This document shows positions 31,959 to 39,956 of a stretch of 39,956 bases of DNA, piece after piece. The notes under the pieces were generated by a model. It did not search any database. It was given only the letters and a program-made list of their open reading frames with translations, and was not told the origin of the DNA. The DNA lies in the NCBI RefSeq assembly GCF_022678645.1, contig NZ_JALBWV010000074.1:1-39956 (forward strand), read 5' to 3'. How positions within the stretch are numbered: the stretch's first letter is position 1; every line of letters begins with the position of its first letter. A program made the translations under genes and the position numbers. The stretch is from Saccharopolyspora soli (GTDB taxonomy: Bacteria; Actinomycetota; Actinomycetes; Mycobacteriales; Pseudonocardiaceae).

Positions 31959-33184
31959 TAGAAGTCGGCGACGTTCAGGAGGCTTTCCTGGGTTTGGTCG
32001 CCGTCCTGGGATGGCCAGGCCCAGTCGGCCGTGCCCGCCAGTTGGAGGGCCTGCTTCACCTGCTCCGGCGAAGCTTGCGGGTGGGTCGACTTGTACAGCG
32101 CCGCCGCACCGGCCACGTGCGGACTGGCCATCGAGGTGCCCGAGATCGTGTTGTAGCCGCCGTTCATCCACGTCGAGTAGATGCACGTACCCGGCGCGAT
32201 GATGTCCACGTCGGCACCGAAGTTGGAGAAGTCGGCGAAGGTGTCGTCCTCGTCCTCCCGGCAGGTCGCGGCCGCGCCACCACCGGGTTGGCCGTTGAAG
32301 TCGGCCAGCGCGCTGACCGTGATCACCTCGTCGTAGGCGGCCGGGACCGAATCCTTGGCGTCCGCCCCGTCGTTCCCGGCGGCCACCACGAACGTCACTC
32401 CGGCCGCCACCGCCCGGCAGATGGCCTGGTGCTCGATGTCGCCCTCGGTCTCGCCGCAGTTGCCGTCGTCGACCCCGGCGCCCCCGAGGCTCATGTTGGC
32501 GACCTCGATCTCGTCGGCGTGGGCGGCGACGTAGTCGATCCCGCACACCACGTCCGCCGTGGAACCCGAGCCCGCGTCGTTGAGCACCTTCACCGGCCAG
32601 ATCCGCGCGCCCGGCGCGACGCCGACCACGCCGTTGCCGTCGTCCAGCGCGCCGATGGTGCCCGCTACGTGCGTGCCGTGCCCATTGCGGTCATCCGGGT
32701 TCAGGCCCAGCAGCGAGCAGTTCTCCGCGCCCTCCCGGTAGACGTTGAGATCTGGGTGGTCGAGATCGACTCCGGTGTCGATCACCGCGACGTCCACGTC
32801 GGTGCGCTCGTCGACGCCGTCGATGTTGGCCGTGCCGCTGAGGTCGGCGTCCGCGCGATCCACCCCGGTTGGCGTGGTCTGCGCGGTGGTGCGGTACACC
32901 CGGTCCGGCTGGACCCAGGCGACCGCCGGGTCTCGGGCGATCCGGTTCTTGGTCGCTTCGGTCATGGCGGCCGAATAGCCGCGCAACGCCGAACTGTAGA
33001 TGTGCCCCACCGCAACACCGAGTTCACTCGTGTGCAATCGGGCCAGCAGGTTCGAATCGGTCCCGTCCTTGAGGACGACGATGTAGCGACCGACCGCACC
33101 GCTGCCGAGCTCGGCCTGGGCTGGCGACGCGCTCGCGCCCACCAACGCGAACACGGCGATCGCGATTCCAACGCTTCTTCTCAT
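31958..33184 (-). CDS. Secreted subtilisin-like serine protease (S8)
   Basis: The product has 408 residues from ATG 33184, with GGAGG 5 nt upstream. Signal peptide 1-24 (MRRSVGIAIAVFALVGASAS, cleavage after PAQA). An inhibitor I9 propeptide follows (GRYIVVLKDGTDSN ... VAWVQPDRVY). The catalytic domain has D136 (VIDTGVD), H169 (NGHGTHVAG), oxyanion N271 (AAGND) and S351 (SGTSMASPHVAGAAAL). The order and spacing fit proteinase-K-like actinomycete proteases. Five cysteines in the mature part (EENCSLL-like ENCSLL, VVCGID, GNCGET, AICRAV, ATCRED, GTCIYS) suggest disulphides. The protein ends soon after the catalytic domain with no sorting signal, so it is probably released. Confidence 0.94.
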   Translation of the reverse strand: MRRSVGIAIAVFALVGASASPAQAELGSGAVGRYIVVLKDGTDSNLLARLHTSELGVAVGHIYSSALRGYSAAMTEATKNRIARDPAVAWVQPDRVYRTTAQTTPTGVDRADADLSGTANIDGVDERTDVDVAVIDTGVDLDHPDLNVYREGAENCSLLGLNPDDRNGHGTHVAGTIGALDDGNGVVGVAPGARIWPVKVLNDAGSGSTADVVCGIDYVAAHADEIEVANMSLGGAGVDDGNCGETEGDIEHQAICRAVAAGVTFVVAAGNDGADAKDSVPAAYDEVITVSALADFNGQPGGGAAATCREDEDDTFADFSNFGADVDIIAPGTCIYSTWMNGGYNTISGTSMASPHVAGAAALYKSTHPQASPEQVKQALQLAGTADWAWPSQDGDQTQESLLNVADF

Positions 33185-33382
33185 CGGACCTCCAGGTGAG
33201 CCGTTGTTGGACGACTCCAACCGGCGTGGGCCACCCACCGCCGGGGTCCGACGTAGTAAAAGCAGCGCGACGATCAAAGGGAAGGCACCGGGACGAAGGT
33301 CGCACCGAATGGCCGCGCCACCGCGCGGGATTTACCCCGAAGGGACCATTGGCACTGGAACCATTCGGCGCAGCAGCAATTC

Positions 33383-34222
33383 TCAAGCGTCCACTGTGTA
33401 CTCCGATGCCTGGTAGCGGGCCAACTCCACCGGGTCGTGCGCGCAGAACACCTCGATCTGGTCCCGGTGCGCGGTGACGAGATCGTGCAGCCGCGCCTGG
33501 TTGCGCCGCCGCAACGTACCGTCGACCTGCACGAGGTTCTGGAACAGACGCAGCCCCGGCGAGCAGTGCGCGCGGTCCGCCATCTCGCTGTGGAAGAAGT
33601 ACGCGTCACCGGCGTGCAACAACCAACGACCATCCACCTGCCGCACCGCCACACCGGTATGCCCGCGCGTGTGTCCGGGCAGCGGGACGAGCAGGATCTC
33701 CGGCGGCATGCCGGGCAGGTCGCGCACCGCCTCGAACCCGAACCAGCGCTCCCCACCGGCACTGCCGTGGATGTTCCACTGTGGACCGTGCTGCCACTGG
33801 TGGCCGAGGTACCGCGCCCGCTCCGGGCTGTCCAGCATCGCCTGGTACTCCACGTCGTGCACGTGGACCTGCGCCTGCGGGAAGTCCGGCAGGCCGCCCG
33901 CGTGGTCGCGGTCCAGGTGGGTGAGCACGATGTGCCGCACGTCCTCGGTGCGATAGCCGAGTCGTTCGACGTGCGCCGCCGCGGTTTCCGCCACGTCCAG
34001 CACCGGGCGGGCCAGCCGCAGCCAGTTCCGCTCCAGCTGCTCGACGTGCGTGGTGGTATCCGCGACGCCCAACCCGGTGTCGACCAGCACCAAGCCCTGT
34101 TCCGACTCGATCAGCAGGCAATGGCAGACCATCCGCGCGAATCCGAGCAGACTGCCGCCGCCGTTGACCAACCTGCCTCCCATCGGACGCATGGTCCCGC
34201 AGTTGAGATGGTGAATCCGCAT
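33383..34222 (-). CDS. Metallo-beta-lactamase-fold hydrolase
   Basis: The product has 279 residues; the ATG shares its A with the TetR gene stop (TGATG). The metal motif is THLDRDHAGG (H102, D104, D106, H107), a variant of HxHxDH with aspartate at the second position. Further ligands are PLPGHTRGHTG and LLHAGDAYF, and FCAHDPVEL near the end. The pattern resembles quorum-quenching lactonase-like or related hydrolases (glyoxalase II superfamily). Substrate unknown. Since it is co-translated with a TetR regulator, its substrate or a related molecule may be the inducer. The 198 bp after it, before the protease start, show nothing I recognise. Confidence 0.88.
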   Translation of the reverse strand: MRIHHLNCGTMRPMGGRLVNGGGSLLGFARMVCHCLLIESEQGLVLVDTGLGVADTTTHVEQLERNWLRLARPVLDVAETAAAHVERLGYRTEDVRHIVLTHLDRDHAGGLPDFPQAQVHVHDVEYQAMLDSPERARYLGHQWQHGPQWNIHGSAGGERWFGFEAVRDLPGMPPEILLVPLPGHTRGHTGVAVRQVDGRWLLHAGDAYFFHSEMADRAHCSPGLRLFQNLVQVDGTLRRRNQARLHDLVTAHRDQIEVFCAHDPVELARYQASEYTVDA

Positions 34223-34800
34223 CAGAGTTCCTTCCGGGTCAGCATTTCGACCAACTGGTCACCTACGGTCCGCAGCGCCGTCAGGTCTCGCTGCACCTTG
34301 CAGAGCAACAGCGCACCTTCGAGCATCGACAGCGCGGTCACGGCGAGTTCGGCCGCCCGAGACTCGGGAATCCCCCAACCCGCGAACACCGTCCTCAGCC
34401 GTTCGAGCCAGGAGCTGTACGCGCATTCGCACGCCGACCGGACCTCCGGACTGTCGGCGCTCGCCTCCAGCGCGACGGTGGCCACCGGGCATCCGCTGCG
34501 GAAGTCCGATTCCTCCAGCGCCTGCCCGAAGAACGCCACGACCGCCGCGACTGCCTCGTCCGGTCCGCTCGCCTCGGCCAGCACCGCAGCCAGCAGATCG
34601 CCCACCTGACGCCCGGACGCCGCCACGGCTTCGGCGGCGAGTTGCTGCTTGCCGCCGGGGAAGTGGAAGTACAACGAGCCGCGCGGGGCGTCGGACTCCG
34701 CGAGCACCTGGTTGACCCCGGTGGCGTGGTAGCCCTGCCGCTGGAGCAGCTCCATCGCGGTGTCGAGCATCCGCTGCCTGGTCCGCGCACCTTTTCGCAC
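34222..34800 (-). CDS. TetR-family regulator, LmrA/YxaF-like
   Basis: The product has 192 residues with a GTG start at 34800 (MRKGARTRQRMLDTAMELL). The helix-turn-helix segment ATGVNQVLAESDAPRGSLYFH and the following FPGGKQQLAAEAV are characteristic of the LmrA/YxaF subgroup. The C-terminal domain has two cysteine spots (RSGCPVATVAL, VRSACECAYSSWL). It is coupled to the hydrolase gene and probably represses this two-gene operon. A half-palindromic GGTCTATA motif lies directly upstream. Confidence 0.9.
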   Translation of the reverse strand: MRKGARTRQRMLDTAMELLQRQGYHATGVNQVLAESDAPRGSLYFHFPGGKQQLAAEAVAASGRQVGDLLAAVLAEASGPDEAVAAVVAFFGQALEESDFRSGCPVATVALEASADSPEVRSACECAYSSWLERLRTVFAGWGIPESRAAELAVTALSMLEGALLLCKVQRDLTALRTVGDQLVEMLTRKEL

Positions 34801-34807
34801 GAGAATA

Positions 34808-34827
34808 ATATGACAGTCGGTCTATAT
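34808..34827. promoter_or_regulatory. Candidate TetR operator
   Basis: An AT-rich island in otherwise GC-rich DNA, with GAC-N5-GTC at its centre and a good right half (GGTCTATA) for LmrA/YxaF-type sites, 7 bp upstream of the tetR start. The left half is degenerate, so this is a weak call. Confidence 0.35.
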
Positions 34828-34877
34828 ATTTTCAAGCGGCTTGATCGTGTTCCGAGCGACACCGCTAGAGTGCGCGC

Positions 34878-35108
34878 GTGTCCGAGCAGCGGGACGAATA
34901 CACCGGTGTCGTCGAGGAATGGCGCATCGACGAAGGCTGAGGCGTCATCCGAGCCGATGGCGAACCGGGCCTGGTGTGGGCGCACTTCTCCGACATCGAC
35001 GCGATGGGCTTCCGCTCGCTCACCGCCGGAGAACAGGTCGTGCTGCGCGCGGAACGGGCCGAACAGGACGGCTACTCCTGGCGTGCGACTTGGGTGCGGC
35101 GCAGCTGA
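34878..35108 (+). pseudogene. Cold-shock-domain protein gene interrupted by one TGA
   Basis: From GTG 34878 the frame reads VSEQRDEYTGVVEEWRIDEG, then TGA (34938-34940), then GVIRADGEPGLVWAHFSDI and on to AEQDGYSWRATWVRRS before a normal stop at 35106-35108. The family has EGWGV at this place, so a single TGG-to-TGA change in a tryptophan codon breaks an otherwise intact 76-codon gene. A promoter is still visible: TTGATC 34841-34846 and TAGAGT 34866-34871, the latter placed 6 nt before the GTG as for a leaderless transcript. It could be a true pseudogene, a sequencing error or a readthrough site. Confidence 0.8.
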
Positions 35109-35115
35109 CGCAGCG

Positions 35116-36312
35116 CTAGAAACCCGTTCCGCACCACGGAGATTCAGGGGTGCTGAACAACCGGTCGGCGGCCGGAACGGCGGCCGGGTCGTGCACCGCG
35201 ATACGACCGGCCGCGACCAGTGTCGATGCCGTCTGGTCGCCGAGGTACAGCGGGGCCAAGGCCGCGACGTCGAGGCTGAGCTGGGGGCGGTCGGAGCATG
35301 GGCGCACTTCGTCGGGGCCGACGCGGTAGCAGCCGTTGTTGATCGGCAGGAAAGCGTCGTGCACCTCGATCACCACCGGGTCGGCGGCGCCGAAGGCCCG
35401 TGCCCGCAGCGCTGCGGGCACGTCCACCAGCCGCAGCCACAGGTCGTCGGCGACCTCGGTGACGCGGCACTGGCGGCGGTCGGTCAGCCACCACTCCAAC
35501 GGCTCGTCCAGCGGTCGTGGCTGGGCCACGACCCGATCCACCAGGTCGATGCCGAGCAGGAAGCGCCACAGCTGCGCCGTCGCGGCCGGATTCGTCGCGG
35601 TCATGTCGTAAACGCGCAACGTGGTGCCCTGGTCGTCGGTCTTCTTCGGCTCGTACAGGGCGAAACCGTCGTCCACCCCGTCACCGTCGGCGTGCACCGC
35701 GACCAGGTAACCCTTGCCCAGCACCGCCAGCCAGAACGACCACCACGCGTCGTCCCGGCCGATCCGGCCCGGCCGGGACAGCTCGCACCGCTGGTAGATC
35801 GTCGGCAGGACGGCCGCCGCCTTCGACGGCTCCACCAGCCGCACCCGGCCGCCACCCGGCACATCCGTGCGGAACTCCGCCCGCGCCCGCTGAAGCTCCA
35901 CGGTCCGAGCCCTGGTTGCCACGCCGTAGCCGAACCGCTCGTAGATCACCGCTTCGGACGCCTGCAACATCGCCAGCGGCTCGCCGCGGTGCCACACGTC
36001 CCTGAGTTGCGCGCGCATCAGTGCGGTCAGCACGCCGCGACGGGTCTGGTCGGCTCGAACGCCGACGCGGGTCACCGCACCCGCTGGTAGCTTCCGGCCG
36101 CCCGGCACCGCCACCACGTTCGTCGTCGCCATCGCCGTTCCGGCGAGCTCACCGTCGACGAATGCGCCCAGCACCCGCCCCGGCTCGTACCGGCCGGTGC
36201 TGCGGTCCCAGACCTCGTCGCGCGACGGCGGCTCCAGCAGCGCGCGCAGGAAGAGCTCATACGCCTCGCGGAACTCGGATTCGACCAGCGGACGAACTTC
36301 GTGCTGGGTCAC
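35116..36312 (-). CDS. Eis-type GNAT N-acetyltransferase
   Basis: The product has 398 residues from ATG 36312. The first GNAT domain has the acetyl-CoA loop TRVGVRADQTRRGVLTALM and the tyrosine region EAVIYERFGYGVATRARTVEL, which provides the general acid in Eis. A second GNAT-like domain and a sterol-carrier-like C-terminal domain (LWLRLVDVPAALRARAF) follow. The chain ends in phenylalanine (SPWCGTGF), as in Eis, where the terminal carboxylate is the base. Mycobacterial Eis acetylates aminoglycosides and lysines at several positions; the role here is not known. It is convergent with the broken cold-shock gene, 7 bp apart. Confidence 0.92.
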   Translation of the reverse strand: MTQHEVRPLVESEFREAYELFLRALLEPPSRDEVWDRSTGRYEPGRVLGAFVDGELAGTAMATTNVVAVPGGRKLPAGAVTRVGVRADQTRRGVLTALMRAQLRDVWHRGEPLAMLQASEAVIYERFGYGVATRARTVELQRARAEFRTDVPGGGRVRLVEPSKAAAVLPTIYQRCELSRPGRIGRDDAWWSFWLAVLGKGYLVAVHADGDGVDDGFALYEPKKTDDQGTTLRVYDMTATNPAATAQLWRFLLGIDLVDRVVAQPRPLDEPLEWWLTDRRQCRVTEVADDLWLRLVDVPAALRARAFGAADPVVIEVHDAFLPINNGCYRVGPDEVRPCSDRPQLSLDVAALAPLYLGDQTASTLVAAGRIAVHDPAAVPAADRLFSTPESPWCGTGF

Positions 36313-36355
36313 GTCCCAGATCTTCCCGGCACCCCGCAGGTCCGTCGACCGGTTT

Positions 36356-36928
36356 TCACTTCGGGTGGCCGACCTCGTAAACGCCCCTGTCGTTCTTGAC
36401 CGTGACCGTGACGGTCCTCGGCTGCGAATTGATGCTGACCTGGCAGTCGAAGCGGTGCGCGACCTCGACCGGCTGGCCGTCCGGGCAGGTGACCTCGCCG
36501 ACGCCGGTGATCCCGTAGGAGCCCTTCAGGGTCTGGGCCACGCCCTTGGCCACGCTGGTCGAGTCGAACACCGGCCGCACGAACCAGCCCGGCGCGACGA
36601 AGCCCAGCACCAGCACCAGCACCACCGCGATCACGAGCAACACACCGAAACCGCTGAGCAACCACGGCAGCACCGATCGCTTCTTCTTCGGCGGACGGTG
36701 GTACTGGCCGTAGCCGCCGCGGGGCGGGAACTGGCCGCCACCCTGCGGCGGGAGCTGCTGGCCGTAGCCGCCGCCATAGGGCTGCTGCGGTGGTCGGCGC
36801 GGCGCGAAGCCGCCTGGCTGTGGATAGCCAGGCGCGGCCGGTGGTAACCCACCCGAGTGCATCCCAGGGCCCTGGGCTTGCTGCCCCCACTGTGGGTGAC
36901 CCCCTGGCGGGCCGTAGGGGGACGACAT
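36356..36928 (-). CDS. DUF4333 membrane protein
   Basis: The product has 190 residues. Residues 1-80 are disordered and rich in Gly, Pro, Gln and Tyr (YGPPGGHPQWGQQ, YGGGYGQQLPPQGGG). A basic patch (PPKKKR) precedes a single membrane segment (WLLSGFGVLLVIAVVLVLVL). The outer domain is DUF4333, with FDSTSVAKGVAQTLKGSYG, VTCPDGQPVEVAHRFDC and INSQPRTVTVTVKNDRG; the two cysteines could pair. Function unknown. It lies 98 bp from helY in the same direction and corresponds to Rv2091c in M. tuberculosis. Confidence 0.9.
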   Translation of the reverse strand: MSSPYGPPGGHPQWGQQAQGPGMHSGGLPPAAPGYPQPGGFAPRRPPQQPYGGGYGQQLPPQGGGQFPPRGGYGQYHRPPKKKRSVLPWLLSGFGVLLVIAVVLVLVLGFVAPGWFVRPVFDSTSVAKGVAQTLKGSYGITGVGEVTCPDGQPVEVAHRFDCQVSINSQPRTVTVTVKNDRGVYEVGHPK

Positions 36929-37026
36929 CTACACCTCCGGATGAAGTTCACTTGGCGATCGCGATGTTGCCGACGCCAGGAGATCCAACCACAACGGACC
37001 CGGCGCCCGAATCGGCCGGGCGGTCG

Positions 37027-39798
37027 TCACACGGCACCGGCGGCGACCACGCCGCGCCGGATCGCGGTGACCGCCTTCGCCGCCGCCGCGCCCACCGGGT
37101 CCCCCACCCCGACGACCTCGCGGATCTGGTCGAGCAGGTCGATCACCTGGCGGCACCAGCGCACGAAATCCCCGGCCGAGAGCTCGTGCCCGCTGGACTC
37201 CGCGGCGGTGAGCACCTTCTCCAACGATTCGCCGCGCGCCCAGCGGAACACCGGCCAGGCGAAACCCGCGTCGGGCTCGCGGGTGCGCTCCAGCTTGTGC
37301 CGCCGTTCGTCGTCCTCCAGCTCCGCCCACAGCCGCCAGGTCCCGACCAACGCGTCGCTGACCGGCCCAGCCGGGACCTGCGGAGCCAGCCCCTCCCGCC
37401 GCGACTCGTACACCAGCGACGACACCACGGCCGCCAGCTCCGCGGGCCCGAGCCCGCGCCACAGTTCGACGCGCAGGCATTCCGCGGCCAACAGGTCCGA
37501 TTCGCTGTAGAGCCGGGACAACCGCCGCCCGTGCTGGGTGACGGTGGCCGAGCCCTCCGCCGGGAGGTAGTCCCGCTCGGTCAACAGCGCGACGATCCGA
37601 TCGAAGGAGCGGGCCAGCGAGTGGGTGGTCGCCGCGACCCTGCGCCGCAGCTGCTCGTTCTCGGCGCGCAACCGCTCGTGCCGCTCGGCCCACCGGGCGT
37701 GGTTCTCCCGGTCGTCGCAGCCGTGGCACGGGTGCGCCTTCAGCGCGCGCCGCAGCGTCGCCAGCTCCTCGTCGTCGGTCGCGTCGGAGCGCCGCCGGGT
37801 GCGCCCGCCGGAAGCGGCGAGGCCGGTGTTGCGCAGCGTCGACGCCAGGTCGCGGCGGGATTTCGGCGAGCGGGTGTCGACGTGCTTCGGCAGCTTGATC
37901 TTGCCCAGCGGCTCCACCGGCGAGGTGAAGTCGGCGACCGAAAGCCGCCCCGACCAGCGGTCCTCGGTGACCACCAGCGGACGTGGCTCGCCCATCGGCT
38001 CCAGCCCCGGATCGATGACCACCGCCAGCCCCGAGCGGCGGCCCGCGGGCACCGCGATCACATCGCCCTTGCGCAGCTTCTCCAGCGACTTGGCCGCCTC
38101 CGCGCGGCGCGACTGCCGGTTCTGCTTGGCCAGGTGCTTCTCCCGCTCCGAGATGCGGCGGCGCAACTGGAAGTACTCGTCGAAGTCGCCGAGGTGGCAG
38201 TGCATCGCCTCGGTGTAGCCGGTCAACGCGTCGCTGTTGCGCTCCACCCGCCGGGACAGCCCCACCACCGAGCGGTCGGCCTGGAACTGGGCGAAGGACT
38301 GCTCCAACAGCTCCCGCGCGGCGGCCTGGCCGACGCGCTGCACCAGGTTGACCGCCATGTTGTAGCCCGGCCGGAACGACGACCGCAGCGGGTAGGTGCG
38401 GGTGGAGGCCAGCCCGGCGACCTGCTTGGGGTCGATGCCGGGCTGCCAGACGACCACCGCGTGGCCTTCGACGTCGATGCCCCGCCGCCCGGCCCGACCG
38501 GTGAGCTGCGTGTACTCGCCGGGGCTGAGGTCCACGTGCGACTCGCCGTTGAACTTCACCAGCCGCTCCAGCACCACCGTGCGGGCAGGCATGTTGATGC
38601 CCAGCGCCAGCGTCTCGGTGGCGAACACGGCCTTGACCAGGCCGCGCACGAACAACTCCTCGACGGTTTCCTTGAACGCGGGCAGCAGTCCGGCGTGGTG
38701 CGCGGCGAGCCCGCGCTCCAGCGCCTCCCGCCACTCCCAGAAGCCCAGCACCGCCAGGTCGGACTCCGGCAGGTTGGCGGTGTGGGCGTCGATCACCTCG
38801 CGGATCTCGCCGACCTCCGCCTCACTGGTCAGCCGCAAGCCCGCCCGCATGCACTGGGCGACCGCCTGGTCGCAGCCGTTGCGGCTGAAGATGAACACGA
38901 TGGCCGGTAGCAGCCCCGCCGCGTCCAGCCCGGTCAGCATCTCCACCCGCGACGGCGGGTAGAACCGGGGCGGACGCGGCCCCTTGCGCTTGGCATTCGG
39001 GCCGCCGCGACGGCCGCCGTAGGGCAGGTGCACGCGGGCCAACTGTTGGGTGTGCCGCAGCAGGTTCGGGTTGATCTGCAGTTCCCGGTCCGGGGTCTCG
39101 CCGCCGAAGAGGTCGAACATCCGCGGCCCGACCAGCATGTGCTGCCACAGCGGCACGGGTCGGTGCTCGTCGACGACCACCGTGGTGTCGCCGCGCACCT
39201 CCTGCAACCACTCGCCGAACTCCTCGGCGTTGCTCACCGTCGCCGACAGGCTCGCTACCTGCACGTACTCCGGCAGGTGCAGGATCACTTCCTCCCACAC
39301 CGCGCCGCGGAACCGGTCGGCTAGGTAGTGCACCTCGTCCATCACCACGTAGCCGAGCTGGTCGAGGCTGCGGGAACCCGCGTAGAGCATGTTGCGCAGC
39401 ACCTCGGTGGTCATCACGACCACCTGCGCCTCGCCGTTGATCGAGGTGTCGCCGGTCAGCAGCCCGACCGCGTCGCTACCGTGCCGTTCGCACAGGTCGG
39501 AATACTTCTGGTTGGACAGCGCCTTGATGGGCGTGGTGTAGAAGCATTTGCGACCTTCCGAGAGCGCGAGGTGCACGGCGAACTCGCCGACCACGGTCTT
39601 GCCCGCGCCGGTGGGCGCGCAGACCAGCACGCCGCGACCGGCTTCGAGGGCCTGGCAGGCGGTGCGCTGGAACGGATCGAGTTCGAAGGACAGCTCACCG
39701 GCGAATTCGGCCAATTTCGGGTGGGCACTGCGGCGGGAGTGCGCCGCGTACGCCTGGGCCGGGGCGAGCTTGGTCGGGTTGGAACGGCTGGCAGCCAC
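37027..39798 (-). CDS. helY: Ski2-like DEAD/DEAH-box helicase HelY
   Basis: The product has 923 residues with a GTG start at 39798. Superfamily 2 motifs are in order: Walker A APTGAGKT (61-68), Ia TPIKALSNQK, Ib GDTSINGEA, Walker B DEVH (154-157), III SLSATVSN, then IVFIFSRNGCDQAV, ATETLALGINMPARTVV and QLTGRAGRRGIDVEG. The C-terminal half is the DSHCT-type domain of Ski2/Mtr4 proteins (GLAVVIDPGLEPMGEPR to the end, with RMGEP-like spacing). Such proteins unwind RNA or DNA; the exact role of HelY is unsettled. In related genomes tatC and tatA lie upstream; here the contig ends 70 bp before it turns into artefact. Confidence 0.95.
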   Translation of the reverse strand: MAASRSNPTKLAPAQAYAAHSRRSAHPKLAEFAGELSFELDPFQRTACQALEAGRGVLVCAPTGAGKTVVGEFAVHLALSEGRKCFYTTPIKALSNQKYSDLCERHGSDAVGLLTGDTSINGEAQVVVMTTEVLRNMLYAGSRSLDQLGYVVMDEVHYLADRFRGAVWEEVILHLPEYVQVASLSATVSNAEEFGEWLQEVRGDTTVVVDEHRPVPLWQHMLVGPRMFDLFGGETPDRELQINPNLLRHTQQLARVHLPYGGRRGGPNAKRKGPRPPRFYPPSRVEMLTGLDAAGLLPAIVFIFSRNGCDQAVAQCMRAGLRLTSEAEVGEIREVIDAHTANLPESDLAVLGFWEWREALERGLAAHHAGLLPAFKETVEELFVRGLVKAVFATETLALGINMPARTVVLERLVKFNGESHVDLSPGEYTQLTGRAGRRGIDVEGHAVVVWQPGIDPKQVAGLASTRTYPLRSSFRPGYNMAVNLVQRVGQAAARELLEQSFAQFQADRSVVGLSRRVERNSDALTGYTEAMHCHLGDFDEYFQLRRRISEREKHLAKQNRQSRRAEAAKSLEKLRKGDVIAVPAGRRSGLAVVIDPGLEPMGEPRPLVVTEDRWSGRLSVADFTSPVEPLGKIKLPKHVDTRSPKSRRDLASTLRNTGLAASGGRTRRRSDATDDEELATLRRALKAHPCHGCDDRENHARWAERHERLRAENEQLRRRVAATTHSLARSFDRIVALLTERDYLPAEGSATVTQHGRRLSRLYSESDLLAAECLRVELWRGLGPAELAAVVSSLVYESRREGLAPQVPAGPVSDALVGTWRLWAELEDDERRHKLERTREPDAGFAWPVFRWARGESLEKVLTAAESSGHELSAGDFVRWCRQVIDLLDQIREVVGVGDPVGAAAAKAVTAIRRGVVAAGAV

Positions 39799-39867
39799 GT
39801 CCCAAGGTTTTCACATCCCGCCGACCGGTGTGGCAGCCGTCAATGCGCACCTCGTCACAAAGGGGTC

Positions 39868-39956
39868 GTGGGGGGGGGGCCCCGCGGCCCCCCCCGGGGG
39901 GGGGGACCCCCCCCCCCCCCCCCCCGCCCCCCGCCCCCCCCCCCCCCGCCCCCGCG
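39868..39956. other. Low-complexity poly-G/poly-C contig end
   Basis: From about 39868 the sequence consists of long G and C runs as at the other end. The 70 bp between the helY start and this point look normal. Artefact rather than biology. Confidence 0.8.

Overview
The window reads as a whole contig from a high-GC actinomycete. The codon bias is strongly GC3, GTG and TTG starts are common, and neighbouring genes repeatedly overlap by ATGA or GTGA. The gene content (a HelY helicase, a DUF4333 protein, a 5'-3' exonuclease and an M24 peptidase in the relative order of Mycobacterium tuberculosis Rv2089c-Rv2092c, plus FxsA and Eis) points to Mycobacteriales/Pseudonocardiales. A Saccharopolyspora-like genus is my inference, not something the sequence proves. 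Both ends (about 1-121 and 39868-39956) are poly-G/poly-C runs that look like sequencing or assembly artefact; the left one cuts off the last residues of an AraC-type regulator.

Region 1 (122-17096) is an L-rhamnose/rhamnoside utilisation locus. An AraC, a TetR and a LacI regulator lie on the minus strand. The LacI gene is divergent from rhaI (isomerase), a fused aldolase/dehydrogenase (RhaEW type) and rhaB (rhamnulokinase). After a 424-bp spacer come an MFS sugar porter, a GH106-like glycosidase, an L-arabinose-isomerase-family protein and a GH78 alpha-L-rhamnosidase. LacI-type operator sequences (TGAAACGTTTCA and close variants) occur in the lacI/rhaI gap, across the rhaB and lacI stop codons, and before the MFS gene. 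Neither glycosidase has a signal peptide, so rhamnosides are probably imported and cleaved inside the cell.

Region 2 (17097-26675) holds a catabolic-type acetolactate synthase, a YtcJ-like amidohydrolase, fxsA, a membrane-anchored SGNH hydrolase, and a tight run arsR, MFS exporter, M24 peptidase, lrp. Region 3 (26689-30786) is a complete fructose PTS operon read leftward: fruR (DeoR), fruK, EIIA, EIIBC, ptsH. Region 4 (30811-39798) carries the exonuclease, a secreted S8 protease, a TetR/metallo-beta-lactamase-fold pair, a cold-shock-domain gene broken by one TGA, an Eis-type acetyltransferase, the DUF4333 protein and HelY.

The most unusual content is two families of dispersed intergenic elements. 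One is a 131-bp repeat present three times (12837-12967, 17323-17521, 26985-27115). Each copy starts 7-8 nt after an ATG and ends just before the start codon of a gene, and each carries a GGAGAGG Shine-Dalgarno-like sequence. The first copy is flanked by a perfect 9-bp direct repeat (AGCGATGAC) that contains both the upstream stop and the downstream start, so it looks like a transposed element that splits an ATGA gene overlap without destroying either gene. Copy two has expanded a 23-bp unit four times, in phase with the acetolactate synthase start codon. The other family is a 235-240 bp element present twice in opposite orientations (7596-7835, 22984-23218); it folds into one long and two short hairpins, and paired base changes between the copies keep the stems intact.
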